Of a stretch of 64,000 bases of DNA, positions 1 through 11,201 are shown piece by piece. Position 1 is the first letter of the stretch; each line of letters begins with the position of its first letter. Where the stretch lies: NCBI GenBank assembly GCA_023101885.1, contig JALPQD010000402.1, forward strand, positions 1,447,419-1,511,418, in the 5' to 3' direction. The notes under the pieces were generated by a model. It ran no database searches and had not been told where the DNA came from. It was given only the letters and a program-made list of their open reading frames with translations. The position numbers and the translations under genes were made by a program. The DNA is from Typhlomys cinereus (Eukaryota; Chordata; Mammalia; Rodentia; Platacanthomyidae).

Positions 1-16
1 TAGAGGGAAGCTGGTT

Positions 17-807
17 TTAGGAATCTTTAGTATGGCCCCGCTGGGAGGCAGGAGTGGAAGCATGCCAGGAGAGCAGCCTTGCAAGAAAGCTTTGAAGCTC
101 CAGGGGTTTTCCTGGCCAAGCAGGCCTCTGCGCTGAGGTCACATTGTGTGCTTGATCCTCTTGTAATCTCAGACTGCTTTGTCTATGGGCCTCCTTCTTG
201 GCGGTGGGTTTGCTGCGGACCAGAAGGGCGGCCCTCACGGAGAGGTTATGGGGGCCAGGAGAGGCTGGTGTGGACGCACCAGCCCTCAGCTGGTGGAGCA
301 GCTTCTGGAGCTGCAGAAGCTGTTGCTGAAACCACTTACCCACTTCTGCCTGAGCATGTGCCTGTGGCAGCCGGAGTGATGGTGGTGGTGGTGATGGTGT
401 GGGTGTCGGTGGCGGCGGTGGCGGTGGCGTTGGCGTTCATTAAGCCCAGTCGCCCCTCCCGGGACTCCCCCTGCCGCGGAGTGATCTCCAGCCGGCGCTT
501 GCACTCCACCGCGCTTTGCCTCGCTGGCGTCAGCGTGGCAGGGCGTTTTCCACCAGGCCTCTGCCCCGCGGGACGGTCTTCCAGCGTGATCGCCGCGGCC
601 ATCAGCGGCCTGGACCCGAAAGGCTCCCTCTGTGACCAGGGACCTGAGGCTAGGCGCCTTGGGTCTGCAGGAGAGTGGCGTCTTCACGTGTACTCGCACG
701 GGAGCCACAGATGCGGCGGTCTCTGGCTCTGCCTGCACCAAAGACAGGGGCTCTCCTGCTATCTGGGGCCGCCCAGGGCTCCAGGCGGCGCCTCTCCAGG
801 GCTCCAC
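17..807 (-). pseudogene. Copy-1 equivalent of the His/coiled-coil frame, split
   Basis: Two overlapping minus-strand frames (286-807 with an eight-His run, and 17-343 with QQQLLQLQKLLHQLR) together match the single frame of copy 2. Bases encoding the start of the helix in copy 2 are missing here, and the frame changes at that point. If the frame was ever coding, this copy is broken. Confidence 0.2.
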
Positions 808-2220
808 TGCGTTCCCCGCGACCTGTTCTGCATTTCAACTGGGAGGCGACTGGGCACAGTCCTTTCCGTGGGCTTTCTCTGGCGGGGCGGCACACCAGGC
901 CGCCTTGCACTTCTTGGGCTTTTTCCCACGAGGAGACCCATGACAGTCCAAAGCTTCCACCAAAGGCTGGGTTTTCCGCTGGGGCTGGGCCCTCCGCTGA
1001 AAAGGACTCTTGCCCAGCCCTGCGCCTGGCTGCGTGGGAACACCGGGCGCCAGCACCCGGCGAAAGGCCAGCAAACAGGCAAGCGCGCCACACTCCTCCT
1101 TGCAGTGGCAGCGGTTCTCGGGCCTTGCCACTTGGGGCGCTGGCCATAGCAGGCGACCCACCTCAGCCAGCGGTCCCGCGCGGGAGGGTGAAGCCGCCCT
1201 GGGGACTGGGCGCTCACCTCCTTCCTCCTTTCCTTTCGCCTCTTCTTGCTTTCTGCTCTCCGGACCTCTGGCCCCACTTCCGGCCGTGCATTCCGCCGCC
1301 ACGTCCTTCGTGCCACAGGTCTGGGGGCTGAGGAGGATCTTCCCCACCCCACCACCATGCCTTCCTAGGAAGCACACACTAAGTCCTTGCACATTCTCAC
1401 CGTCCCCCGCTGTCGAGAGGCGCTGAGAGGAGGCTGTCAGCAAGTTCTGCTTGTGGGCTCGCCTGACTATCCGCATGGCTGCTCACTCCACGTGGGGTCC
1501 GCTACCAGAAGAGACAGAGGCTGCCTTTCAGGTGCGCTCCAGCACTGCTCACATCCGCTGTCACAGGACGACTGGGGCACAGGTGGCATCCCAGAGGGGC
1601 TCATACACCCTGGTTACCCTGCCCACAGCTCACACGGCTGTGCTCACTGCTGATTGGCTGGGGCGTACCGACTTTATTCATTGGCCGGCACTGCCGGCCT
1701 ATATGGGAAGCTAGCCTCCAGCTCTGGCCTCCTGGGGCGGGAGGGGGGAGGGCATGGTTGGGACCAAGGTGGGGGATGGTAGGAGGAGGGAGGAGGAGGG
1801 ACTGGCTCCCCAGAGTTCAATCACAGTTAACCCAGGCTCCTGGAGGTCACAAGCATCTTGTGCTCACTCTTGAGAACCAGGGAGATGAAAGAGAGACCAG
1901 AGGGACCCTTGGCCAGGTCTACTTGAAGCACAACCACGGAGGCCAGCAGAAGTTGTATTCCATGTCATCATGGAATCCCTCCGCCCAGGGCAGCGTTTCT
2001 TCTCTCCTCCTCATCGCACCCCATGTCCCCACACATCACACATCCCGAGGGCTGGGCGACGCGAGAGACTCCTCGACCCCCAAAGTCACATATCACTTGA
2101 CACATCACACCTGTGGACAACTCTCCCTTGTCTCTTTGGGATGTTTGGTGATGTGGGTTGCCACATTGGATGAACTGGGGCTCCTTTCTTCTGGATTGTG
2201 GGTATCTTTGGTGACATACT

Positions 2221-2221
2221 C

Positions 2222-2269
<48 letters not shown>

Positions 2270-2330
2270 ACTCTCTCTGTCTCTGTCACTCTCTCTGTGT
2301 CTCTCTCTCTCATTCTCTGTCTTCCTCTCT
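2221..2330. repeat. (CT)n microsatellite in copy 1
   Basis: About 45 bases of pure CT dinucleotides followed by CT/GT-interrupted sequence. The long Ser/Leu or Arg/Glu frames across it are artefacts of the repeat. Confidence 0.95.
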
Positions 2331-3989
2331 GTCCCTTTGTTTGTCCTTCTCTCCTCTTGTGTTTCAGTGTCTTCGTGTGTGTGTTTGGAGATTTGGAACT
2401 TTCTTTCCTGGGCTTCTATTACCGTCCTCTTGAATGTCCTTCTGTGTTTCTCACAAAGGTCCGTGTGTGTTCCTGGGCAGGCCTGGATTCCCTGAAGGCT
2501 ATGGTGGTATCTTTGCAGCCCCTAGGCCAGGAAGTGTTCAGTGCTGGCTGGCTTGCTGCATTCCTTACCAACCTAGTGGAATCAAACTTGAGTGCCCCGC
2601 AAGGGGTTCCCTTGGACATTTGTTGCTTGGACGATGTGGAGGAATGTCACGTGGCAGTCATTTGGCAGCGTGAAGAAACAGGCCATGTCAGGGAATGATT
2701 CCAGACAATGTTCAGGCTTGTATCAGGAGACCGCTGCCTGTAGCCCATGGTGCAGAGAGTTTGGGAAGCCTCCGCTTGTGGATCACAGCAGCCCAGCGAA
2801 CTATGTGCTGAAAAGAGTGCACAGCGCAGAGAGGCCTGCTTGTTCTTCTGTGTTCCAGGCATTTTCATTCTTTCCTGTCTGTTTTCAGCTTCTTCCTCCT
2901 GGTGTCCCATCTCCCCACTTCCTGCCTCCATTCCTTCCTCCCTCACAAGTTCTTCCAAATCACCCCCTTTTCCATCTCTGCCCCGTGCCACCCGTCTGTG
3001 CAGGACTCGATGGCGGTGGGTGCCCACTTGGCAACTTGATCTCCAGTTTCTCGCCACGAGCTCTGAAGGGGCTGGCGCTAGCAGGTGGATTCCTCCATTG
3101 TCAGGGAAGTGTTTCTGTCCAACGCAAGGGCCAGGCCCCCTCTACTTCCCCCTTTGCCCTCAGGATCATCCCTTCCTTTTTGCTCAGCTCAGGATCATTC
3201 CCCCAGAAGGAAAACTGCCCTGGCAAGCTTTCCCTGTCAGGCTTTCCCCTTCCAGGGGGTAGGAATCCATCTCAAGGTCAGAGGAGAGCAGAAGGAGGTG
3301 CAAACCTCTTCACATCGGTCTTGTCGGGGGAGGAGAGGCAAGGGTGGTGCTGTCCAGTTGCAAAATAGAATTCCGATCTCTGGGGGATGGATGGCAACTC
3401 AGGAAAAGTGAAGGGAGCCGGGAGAGCTGCAGGCCACAGAGGGTCCGATTTGGAACTGGGCAAGAGGTTGGTTCACAGGAGCAGGATTTCTCGGTGGGTG
3501 GGGCAGGCAAATCCCCGGGCGAGTGAGATTGGGGCACTGGAGTTCGAGGATGAGAATGGTCACGGTGGGGAGGGTTTCAGGAGTATTTTGTGCGTGCAGT
3601 GGGAAACGGCGTGGGGAGGGGATTTTCAACCCTGCGACGGGTGACAGTAAAAGGCGGTAAGACTGTTCAATGCGGGTGACCGTGCTGGGGAGTGGGGCGG
3701 AAGTGCCATCTCCTTCCAAGAACTGCGTGGGTGAGCTCGTAGAGTCCGCAAGAATGTGTCCCCAGGCGGGCGCCGGTGGGAGCGAGAGCCCTGCTGGGCT
3801 AGGTGGAGCAGGAAGAGGGCGCTGGCGGGAAGGGAAGCTGGTTTGAGGCATCTTTGGGGAGGCCCCCCGCTGGGAGGCGGGAGTGCAAGCGTGCCAGGCG
3901 AGCCGCCTTGCAAGCAAGCCTTGAAGCTCCGGGGGTTTTCCTGGCCAAGCAGGTCTCTAGGCTGAGGTCACATTGTGTGCTTGATCCTC

Positions 3990-4979
3990 TTATAATCTCG
4001 GAGTGCTTTGGCCATGAGCGGAGCCGCCTTTTTGGCGGTGGGTTTGCTGCGGACCAGCAGGGCGGCCCTCGGGAGTCGGGGTATGGGGGCCAGGAGAGGC
4101 TGGTGTGGACTCAGCGGCCCTCAGCTGGTCGAGCAGCTTCTGGAGCTGCAGCAGCTGCTGCTGGAGCTGCAGGACCTGTGACTGGAAGCGCTTTTCCCGC
4201 TCCTGCCTGAGCAGGTGTCTGTGGCAGCCGCAGGGATGGTGGTGATGGTGGTGGTGATGGTGGAGGCGGCGGCGGTGGTGGCGGTGGCGTTCAGTAAGCG
4301 CGGTTGCCCCTCCGGGGACTCCCCATGCCGCGGAGTCATCTCCAGCAAGTGTTTGCACTCCACGGCGCTTTGCCTCGCCGGCACCGGCATGGCAGGGCTT
4401 TTTCCACCAGGCCTCTGCCCCGCGGGACGGTCTTCCAGCGTGATCGCCGCCGCCATCAGCGGCCAGGGCCCGAAAGGCTCCCTCTGTGACCGGGGACCAG
4501 AGGCTGCGCGCTTGGGACCGCAGTAGACTGGCGTCTTCACGTGTACTCGCACGGGAGCCACAGATGCGAGGTCTCTGGCTCTGCCTGCACCAAAGACAGC
4601 GGCTCTCCTGCTGTCTGGGGACGCCCAGCGCTCCAGGCGGCGGCTCTCCAGGGCTCCGCTGCGTTCTCCGCGACCGACTCCGCGTACCAGCTGGAAGGAG
4701 ACTGGGAGCAATCCTTTCCGCGGGCTTTCTCTGGCGGGGCGGTGCACCAAGCCACGTTGCACGTCTTGGGCTTTTTCCCGCGAGGAGACCCGTGACAGTC
4801 CAAAGCTTCCACCAAAGGCTGGGTCTTCCGCTAGGGCTGGGCGGTCCGCCGAAAAGGACGCTTGCCCAGCCCTGCGCCTGGCTGCGTGGGACCGCCTGGC
4901 GCTGGCACCACTTCTCCTTGCAGTGGCAGCGGTTCTCGGGCCTCGCCACTTGGGGCGCTGGCCATAGCAAGCGACCCAC
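3990..4979 (-). other. Open frame with His run and Leu/Gln coiled coil; coding status unproven
   Basis: A 329-codon minus-strand frame inside copy 2. The first two thirds are Arg/Pro/Ala/Gly-rich without a recognisable domain, as expected of an open frame in CpG-rich DNA. Near residue 240 there is a run of nine His, then a Cys/His pair, then a segment with heptad-like spacing (pattern VLQLQQQLLQLQKLLDQL), which would form a short coiled coil. Another minus frame (4,121-5,293, 390 codons) is just as long, so length alone is not evidence of coding. In copy 1 the matching frame is split into 17-343 and 286-807 by indels, but the LQ-rich core survives. I do not recognise a family. It could be a decayed exon or a chance frame. 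Confidence 0.2.
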
Positions 4980-6011
4980 CTAGGCCAGCGGTCCAGCGCG
5001 AGAGGGTAAAGCCGCCCTGGGACTGGGCGCTCGCCTCCTTCCTCCTTTCCTTTCGCCTCTTCTTGCTTTCTGCTCTCCGGACCTCTGGCCCCGCTTCCGG
5101 CCGTGCATTCCGCCGCCACGTCCTTCATGCCACAGGTCTGGGGGCTGAGGAGCATCCTCCCCACCCCACCACCATGCCTTCCTAGGAAGCACACACTAAG
5201 TCCTTGCACATTCTCACCGTCCCCCGCTGTCGAGAGGCGCTGAGAGGAGGCTGTCAGCAAGTTCTGCTTGTGGGCTCGCCTGACTATCCGCATGGCTGCT
5301 CACTCCACGTGGGGTCCGCTGCCAGGAGAGACAGAAGCTGCCTTTCAGGTGCGCCGCGGCACTGCTCACATCCGCTGTCTCAAGACGACTGGGGCACAGG
5401 TGGCATCCCAGCGGGGCTCATGCACCACAGCCCCGCCCATAGCCCACACTGCTGTGCTCACTGCTGATTGACTGGGCGTACCGGCCATACACCTCCAGCT
5501 AGCCTCCAGCTCTGGCCTCCTGGGGCAGGAGGGGGAGGAGGGCATGGTTGGGACCAAAGTGGGGGATGGCAGGAGGAGGGAGGAGGAGGGACTGGGTCCC
5601 CAGAGTTCAATCACAGTTTAACCCAGGCTCCTGGAACTCAGAAGCATCTTGTGCTTACTCTTGAGAACCAGGCAGAGGAAAGAGAGACCAGAGGGACCCT
5701 TGGCCAGGTCTACTTGAAGCACAACCACGGAGGCCAGGAGAAGGTGTATTCCATGTCATCATAGAATCCCTCCGCCCAGGGCAGCGTTTCTTCTCTCCTC
5801 CTCATCGCACCCCATGTCCCCACACATCACACATCCCCAGGGCTGGGCACCGCGAGAGACTCCTGGACCCCCAAAGTCACATATCACTTGACATATCACA
5901 CCTGTGGACAACTCTCCCTTGTCTCTTTGGGATGGTTGGTGATGTGGGTTGCCACTTTGGATGAACTGGGGCTCCTTGCTTCTGGGTTGTGGGTATCTTT
6001 GGTGACATACT

Positions 6012-6012
6012 C

Positions 6013-6057
<45 letters not shown>

Positions 6058-6115
6058 ATCACTCTCTGTGTCTCTCTCTCTCTCTGTCACTCTCGCTGTG
6101 TGTCTCTCTCTCTTT
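6012..6115. repeat. (CT)n microsatellite in copy 2
   Basis: CT tract at the same place in the second unit, with the same flanks and a slightly different pattern of interruptions. Confidence 0.95.
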
Positions 6116-7194
6116 CCGTCTTCCTCTCTGTCCCTTTGTCTGTCTCTCTTTCTGCTCTCGTGTTTCTTTCCTGGGCTTCTATTAGCATCCTCTTGAATAT
6201 CCTTCTATGTTTCTCACAAGGGTCCGTGTGTGTCCCTGGGCAGGCCTGGGTTCCCTGAAGACTGTGGTGGTATCTTTGCAGCCCCTAGGCCAGGAAGTGT
6301 TCTTCAGTGCTGGCTGGCTTGCAACTGCTTGGCTTGCTGACTTCCTTCCCAACGCAGTGGAATCAAACTTGAGTGCCCCGCACGGGGTTCCCTTGGACAT
6401 TTGTTGCTTGGGCGATGTGGAGGAATGTCACAGTGGCAGTCATTTGGCGGCGTAAAGAAACAGGCCATGTCAGGGAATGGTTCCAGACAATGTTCAGGCT
6501 TGTCTCAGGAGACTGCTGCCTGTAGCCCAGGGTGCAGAGAGTTTGGGAAGTCTCCGCTTGTGGATCACAGCAGCCCAGCGAGCTATGTGCTGAAAAGAGT
6601 GCAGAATGAAGTTCTGTGTTCTTCTGTGTTCCAGGCATCCTCATTCTTTCCTGTCTGTTTTCACCTTCCTCCTCCTGGTGTCCCAGCCCCCCTCCCCCTG
6701 CCTCCATTCCTCCCTTCCTCATAAGATCTTCCAAGCTTTCCCCCCTCTTCTTTTCCATCTCTGTACCCTGTCACCCGTCTTCGGTTTTCTGAGAAGAACT
6801 TGTTGGGGGTGGATTTTCACTTGGCAACTTGATCTCCAGTTTCTAGCCATGGACTCTGAAGAGGCTGGTGCTAGCAGGTGGATTCCTCCATTGTCAGAGA
6901 GGTGTTTCTGTCCAATGCAGGGGCCAGGCCTCCTCTCCTTCCTCCTTTTCCCTCAGGATCATCCCTTTCTTTCTGCTCAGCTCAGGATTATCCACCCAGG
7001 AGGAAAACTTCCTGTCCAAGCTTTCCCTGTCAGGCTTTCCCCTGTCAGGGGGTAGTAATCCATCTCAAGGAGAGAGGAGAAATTAAAAAAAAACAACTCT
7101 GCTTTTCTACATGTAATGCTACTCATGTCTTTTGCAGCTTAATGGAGGCGTCGGGCACCTATGAGTCATTACTACACATTGTTCTTGCACATCG

Positions 7195-8755
7195 TGGTGT
7201 AAATGTGAGTCGACCCCCACAGGCTCATGAGTGAAGTCCTAGTTGATGTTGGTTTCAAAAGTCAAGGAACCTTTGGAATGTAGAACCTTGATGAACAAAG
7301 GAATGTTCACTGGGGGCTAGCCATGAAGTTACATACTCCTCTTCTGCTTGTAGTTCTTGGATTTGCTCTCCCAACCTTCATGATGTCTGCAGTGGCTTGA
7401 ACCACATCTAGCTTGTGGTGCCTGATATGAGTTTCCTTGTGCAATGGACCATATCTTCACTCTATATATTTAAGCAAAATAGATCTACCTCTCTATCTTA
7501 AAATTTTTGAGTTTGAATGTTGATTCATAGCAGTAGAGAGAGTAACTGCACAAGACATTGGTGCCAGGAATGGGGTGTTGCAGTTTGACTGACAGAATCT
7601 GATACAAAAAATGAAGTAGAATGGTGAAACTGAGAAAATTTTGTACTACAACATGTGACTATTGCTGTGATGTGGCTTGTGTTTCTTTGGAATTGAGGGC
7701 TGAGAAAGAGTTTGTGTCATGTAAACAGGCCCTAAGAGGCCAGTCTAATGAGAGTTTAGAAGAGAGTAATGCTGTGAGACAAGCAGGTAGGAGAAGCACT
7801 ACTTATGATGATCCAGAGGGGAAAAGGCATTAAAGATGAGTGAGGTACATGCAGATCTTTTGTGCAAAGTTTTAGAGAATGGATGAAACCAGGCAGAGTG
7901 TGTCAGGATTGGAAAACGAGCAAAGAGGCCAAGGAAGGGCTTTTCATCCTATGGAGTTTAAGCCCAGTTCCCCATTGAGATATGAAAATGTTAGATATAT
8001 CAGAACCAACATGGACAACTGCCAATAATGTTGTATACCATGAGAGGAAGCAAGCCAAGAGAGTAATGTACATTCAGTGCAGCTATTCTGGAGGGTTGGA
8101 ACTGAAGCCTTTTGGAACTGAGATGATTTCAACTAGAGGTTCATATTCTAGACTTGGAGCTACAGCTCTTGAACTGCATGCTTCCTGCCTTGTCACGGAT
8201 TATTTTTCTTGGATATGGACCTATTCCTCCCTTTTCAAATGGGAATATTTACTCTGTACCATTTTATATTAGCAGTATATAAACTCTCTTGATTTTACAA
8301 GCTGCTTTGAATTTTGGACTTTTGTGATGTGCTAGGACTGCTGATGTAGTTCATGGGGATTTTTCAAATTGGACTAAGTGTGATTTGTATCATGAGGTGG
8401 CCTTGAGCCTGTGGGGGCCGGGGCAGAATATCATGAGTTGAAAGTGAGTTGACGCCCAAAAGTCTCATATATTTGAATCCTTAATTGATGTTGGTGTTGA
8501 GAAGGTCATGGTACCTTTGGGAGGTAGAATTTTGATGAGGGAAGGCATGTTATTAGGGGCTGGCCATTAGGTTGGTTAATCCCACTCTGATTCTGCTAGA
8601 AGTTTGTGGTTTTGCTCTCTTAGCCTCCATGATATCTGCTGTGACTTGATTTACCTCTAGCTTCTGATGCCTATAATTCCTTTCCTGTTAGAATAGACAA
8701 TATCTCTCTTTTGGAACATAAGCCAAATACATTCTCCATTACCAACACAGGAAGG
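7195..8755 (+). mobile_element. ORR1-type MaLR element with two LTRs
   Basis: Two related blocks about 1.2 kb apart carry the MaLR LTR pattern: a start like GTGAGTCGACCCCCA, then 'acctttggaatgtagaacc' or 'acctttgggaggtagaa', 'gggggctagcca', and a late 'aagc(c/a)aaata' region. The 5' LTR is about 7,195-7,555 and the 3' LTR about 8,430-8,755. The internal part opens with 'attggtgccaggaatgggg', the usual junction in MaLR elements. MaLRs are non-autonomous LTR retrotransposons, and no open frame of note is present. The LTRs are clearly diverged, so this is an old insertion. It lies between the tandem units and receptor gene 1. Confidence 0.75.
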
Positions 8756-9088
8756 CTATACCCATGATAAAGACCCCAAAATGCCGAACATAAGGATGGA
8801 AGGAGATGTTAGGTATATTGACAGCTAACTAGTCAAGCTTAATGGGTTAAGGACAGATAAAGAGGACATAAATGGGGTAGGGAGGTATATGATCTCTTTA
8901 AGAAAACACAGAATGGGAGCCATGAAAGCCAAGGATATGGGAGGACAGATCACTTCCGTGTCGATTCTAGAGTAACAACCACATGATAGAGAATGCCCAC
9001 CATGGAAGACCACACCCCGTTCTGGCTGTTCATCTGGCCAGACTCTGTTGTTCATTTCATACATACATCCACATACAGAGCAGAGACC

Positions 9089-9300
9089 ATGATCTTCACT
9101 TTCACATCCTTCATCTGTCTGGGTGAGATGTACAGGGATAGGGGTTGGTGTGGTCTGGGAGGGACCATCTGAGAAGCCTGACATTGTCCTGCTGGGAAGC
9201 TTCAGAGGTCCCAGGGACCTCTCAGTTCTCAGGGACAAACCTCTCACAGGGAGCTTTTTTCCAGGGCTCAGTCTGGGTCTCCGGAATATAGTGCTGGCAG
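9089..9300 (+). CDS. Gene 1 signal-peptide exons 1 and 2
   Basis: Exon 1 is 9,089-9,122 (ATG, 34 nt, phase 1, donor GTGAG). Exon 2 is 9,265-9,300 (36 nt, acceptor CCAG, donor GTAAGT). Together they read MIFTFTSFICLG then LSLGLRNIVLAG, a hydrophobic leader. The 34 nt + 36 nt split with a 142-bp intron is typical of LILR/PIR genes. Both splice sites look functional. Confidence 0.8.
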
Positions 9301-9462
9301 GTAAGTGTAGCTCCTGTGTCCTACTAACCAGGAGCAAGGAACACCCCTGGGTTGTGGGGAGGAAGAAAAGCAGCTGTAGGCTAATCTAGAGGGACAAAAG
9401 AAACATCTTGGAGCCAAAGATTGGTATCAAATGAGGACATACACCATCTTCTTTCTTTGTAG

Positions 9463-9746
9463 GAATGTCTCCAAGCCTACTCTCACAGCAAAGCCAGGAT
9501 CTGTGGTCAGCAATGGAACACAGGTGACCATTTCATGTGATAGGGCCACAGCTGCATATAATTGTTATCTCTATAAAGAGGGACATCCAAAATCAGGGCA
9601 AAAACAGACATTGCTGGAGCCCAGAACCAAGGCCGAGTTCTTCATCCCATTTGTTACAGAGCAACATGCAGGACAATATCACTGTTATTTTAAACATCCT
9701 GAAGTCATTCCAGAGCTCAGTAATCCCCTAGAACTGGTGGTGATAG
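9463..9746 (+). pseudogene. Gene 1 first Ig exon, frameshifted
   Basis: C2-type Ig domain with Cys in TISCD and in YHCYF, KP at the N-terminus and an LELVV end, most like the D3-type domain of PIR. Acceptor TTTGTAG and donor GTGAGA are present. The exon is 284 nt. Joined to the phase-1 signal exon it goes out of frame within the first codons, because one base is missing just before the SKPTL segment. The rest of the frame is open. Confidence 0.75.
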
Positions 9747-9878
9747 GTGAGAGGACTCCAAGGTTACCAACACTAGGCTCTGCTCTCAGGAGGGACGTCT
9801 GCTCTCTTGGATGTGCCCTTTTCAGAGCCCAACTCTTCTGTGAGAGTCCACTTATTGAACTTCTTCATTCTCTTTTAG

Positions 9879-10182
9879 GAGCCTATGACCAGAAACCCAG
9901 CTTATCAGGCCTTCCTCCTAGCACTGTGGCGACTTCTGGAGACAACTTGACTCTCCAGTGTGTGTCAGAACACAGATATGATAACTTCATTGTGACAAAG
10001 GATGATCAGAAGTTCTCTAATGCCCTGAACTCAAAGATGATATCAGGGAACTATCATGCCCTGGTTCTCATAGTTTCTGTGACCCCCCAGCAACAAAGGG
10101 AAGTTCAGATGTTATGGCTACTACAATAGAAGCCCACAAGTGTGGTCAATTCCCAGTGATACCATAGAAATACACATCTCAG
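9879..10182 (+). pseudogene. Gene 1 second Ig exon, frameshifted
   Basis: Ig domain with QKPSLS, LTLQC and YDNFIVTKDD, close to the D4-type PIR domain. The exon is 304 nt, one more than the family's 303. The extra base lies in the CCCCCC run near 10,081-10,088, so the strand bearing the second Cys (FRCYGYY in the other frame) and the domain end are read out of frame and a stop follows at 10,127-10,129. Splice sites TTTTAG and GTGAGT are good. Confidence 0.8.
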
Positions 10183-10410
10183 GTGAGTCATCCTTATCAT
10201 TGATCCAATCATTTCTTTTTAAACCCTGACTACTTTGCCATGAGGCCTGCTCCCTGAGAGTCTGAGGTAAGTCATAAGGCTGAGAGAAACTCCTGACTCC
10301 TGAGTAAGAACCTCAGTGATTGATTGGCAGCAAAACCCATAATGCAGTATTTGAGAGCTCCAGGGTTGGGCAGAATCCTCTCTTCAACCCCAGGATCATA
10401 TTTCTTTCAG

Positions 10411-10677
10411 GACAGTCCAGGAAGCCACAACTAATGATCCTGCATGGTCATACTGTAGGGAGTACCTGACCCCACAGTGCTACTCTGGCTACTACAGATT
10501 TGCTCTGTTCATGGAGGGAAGAACTGACATCTCCCAGCATTCTGGCCAGGGATCCAAATTAACTCTACCCTGATGTCTGTGAATCACTCCATTCAAAGTT
10601 GGTACTGATGCTATGGTACATATATACATCCCACTATGTGATCAGAACCCAGTGACCTGATGGACATCCTCATATCA
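10411..10677 (+). pseudogene. Gene 1 third Ig exon, relic
   Basis: Starts after a good TTTCTTTCAG acceptor with a RKP-like N-terminus, and contains a recognisable CYSGY / RFALFMEG segment of the D5-type domain. It then meets several stops (for example in the stretch around 10,570-10,615), and the expected donor at about 10,678 reads CAGAAAAAG instead of AGGTGAG. It cannot serve as a normal exon. Confidence 0.75.
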
Positions 10678-10898
10678 GAAAAAGAGTCCATGTAACCAGT
10701 CAGGACCCATATCCAGCAGGCTGTGTTTGGGAACCCAGGAGTTGCTGATGAAGGTGGCACATGGTGTATCAGGGAGGAACAGACATAGTGATAGAGGACT
10801 GGGAAAGTGAAAGTCAGAAAACAGAGAAACCCCAGTCCTCGGAGGCAGACTCAGAACAAAATGAGCAGCCCTTCATCATCCATCTCCTTTCTTTTCAG

Positions 10899-11201
10899 GA
10901 CAGCTCTCTGCCACACCCTCCCTCACTGTACGGTCAGGTCCCACAATATCTTTAGGAGAGAATGTGACCCTGCTGTGTCAATCCCAGAGCCAAATGGATA
11001 CTTTCCTTCTGTACAAGGAGGGAGCAGCCCAGCTCCCGCTGCATGTAAAATCAGTGCTCAGAACTGGACTGTACCAGGCAGAATTCTCTATGAGTGCTGT
11101 GACCTCCGCCCTCAATGGGACCTACAGGTGCTATGGTTCTCGAGATACATCTCCCTTTATGCTGTCACAGCCCAGTGACCCTGTGGAGCTCAGGGCCGCA
11201 G
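10899..11201 (+). CDS. Gene 1 fourth Ig exon, intact
   Basis: 303 nt, phase 1-1, with acceptor CTTTTCAG and donor GTGAGG. It encodes a membrane-proximal C2-type Ig domain of the D6/D4 class: N-terminal GQLSATPSLTV, Cys in TLLCQS, FLLYKEG, then the closing motif NGTYRCYGS, which also supplies an N-glycosylation sequon (NGT). There are no stops or indels. It is the only complete extracellular domain of this gene. Confidence 0.85.

Larger units (their letters stand above)
1..3834. repeat. GC-rich tandem unit, copy 1 (about 3.8 kb)
   Basis: The sequence from about position 8 recurs from 3,835 and stays alignable, with small indels, to 3,288 / 7,080. By eye identity is high, and stretches such as 1,245-1,515 against 5,060-5,330 are nearly the same. 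The unit holds a CpG-rich first part (about 400-1,350), a GGT/GGC triplet stretch near 375-440, a (CT)n tract near 2,225 and a pyrimidine-rich end. The segment 3,290-3,834 is present only here and acts as the spacer to copy 2. Homology reaches the window edge, so the array may continue to the left. This has the look of a macrosatellite or tandem segmental duplication. I recognise no gene in it. Confidence 0.85.
3835..7082. repeat. GC-rich tandem unit, copy 2, truncated
   Basis: Second copy of the unit that starts at the left edge, in the same orientation. It is alignable throughout but stops at a short A-run near 7,084, so it lacks the final 0.55 kb found in copy 1. After it the sequence becomes AT-richer and a MaLR element follows. 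This is probably the right-hand end of the array. Relative to copy 1 it keeps a longer Leu/Gln-rich reading frame on the minus strand (4,110-4,210). Confidence 0.85.

Noticed and set aside
79..1149. 356-codon plus-strand open frame
   Set aside because: Composition is typical of stop-poor GC-rich DNA, no domain is visible, and the frame is not kept in the second tandem unit.
835..1476. 213-codon minus-strand frame, similar to part of 4,121-5,293
   Set aside because: Similarity only follows the DNA identity of the tandem units. No domain, and competing frames of equal length exist.
1758..2495. 245-codon plus-strand frame with a Ser/Leu repeat
   Set aside because: The repeat is the CT microsatellite; the rest has no recognisable domain.
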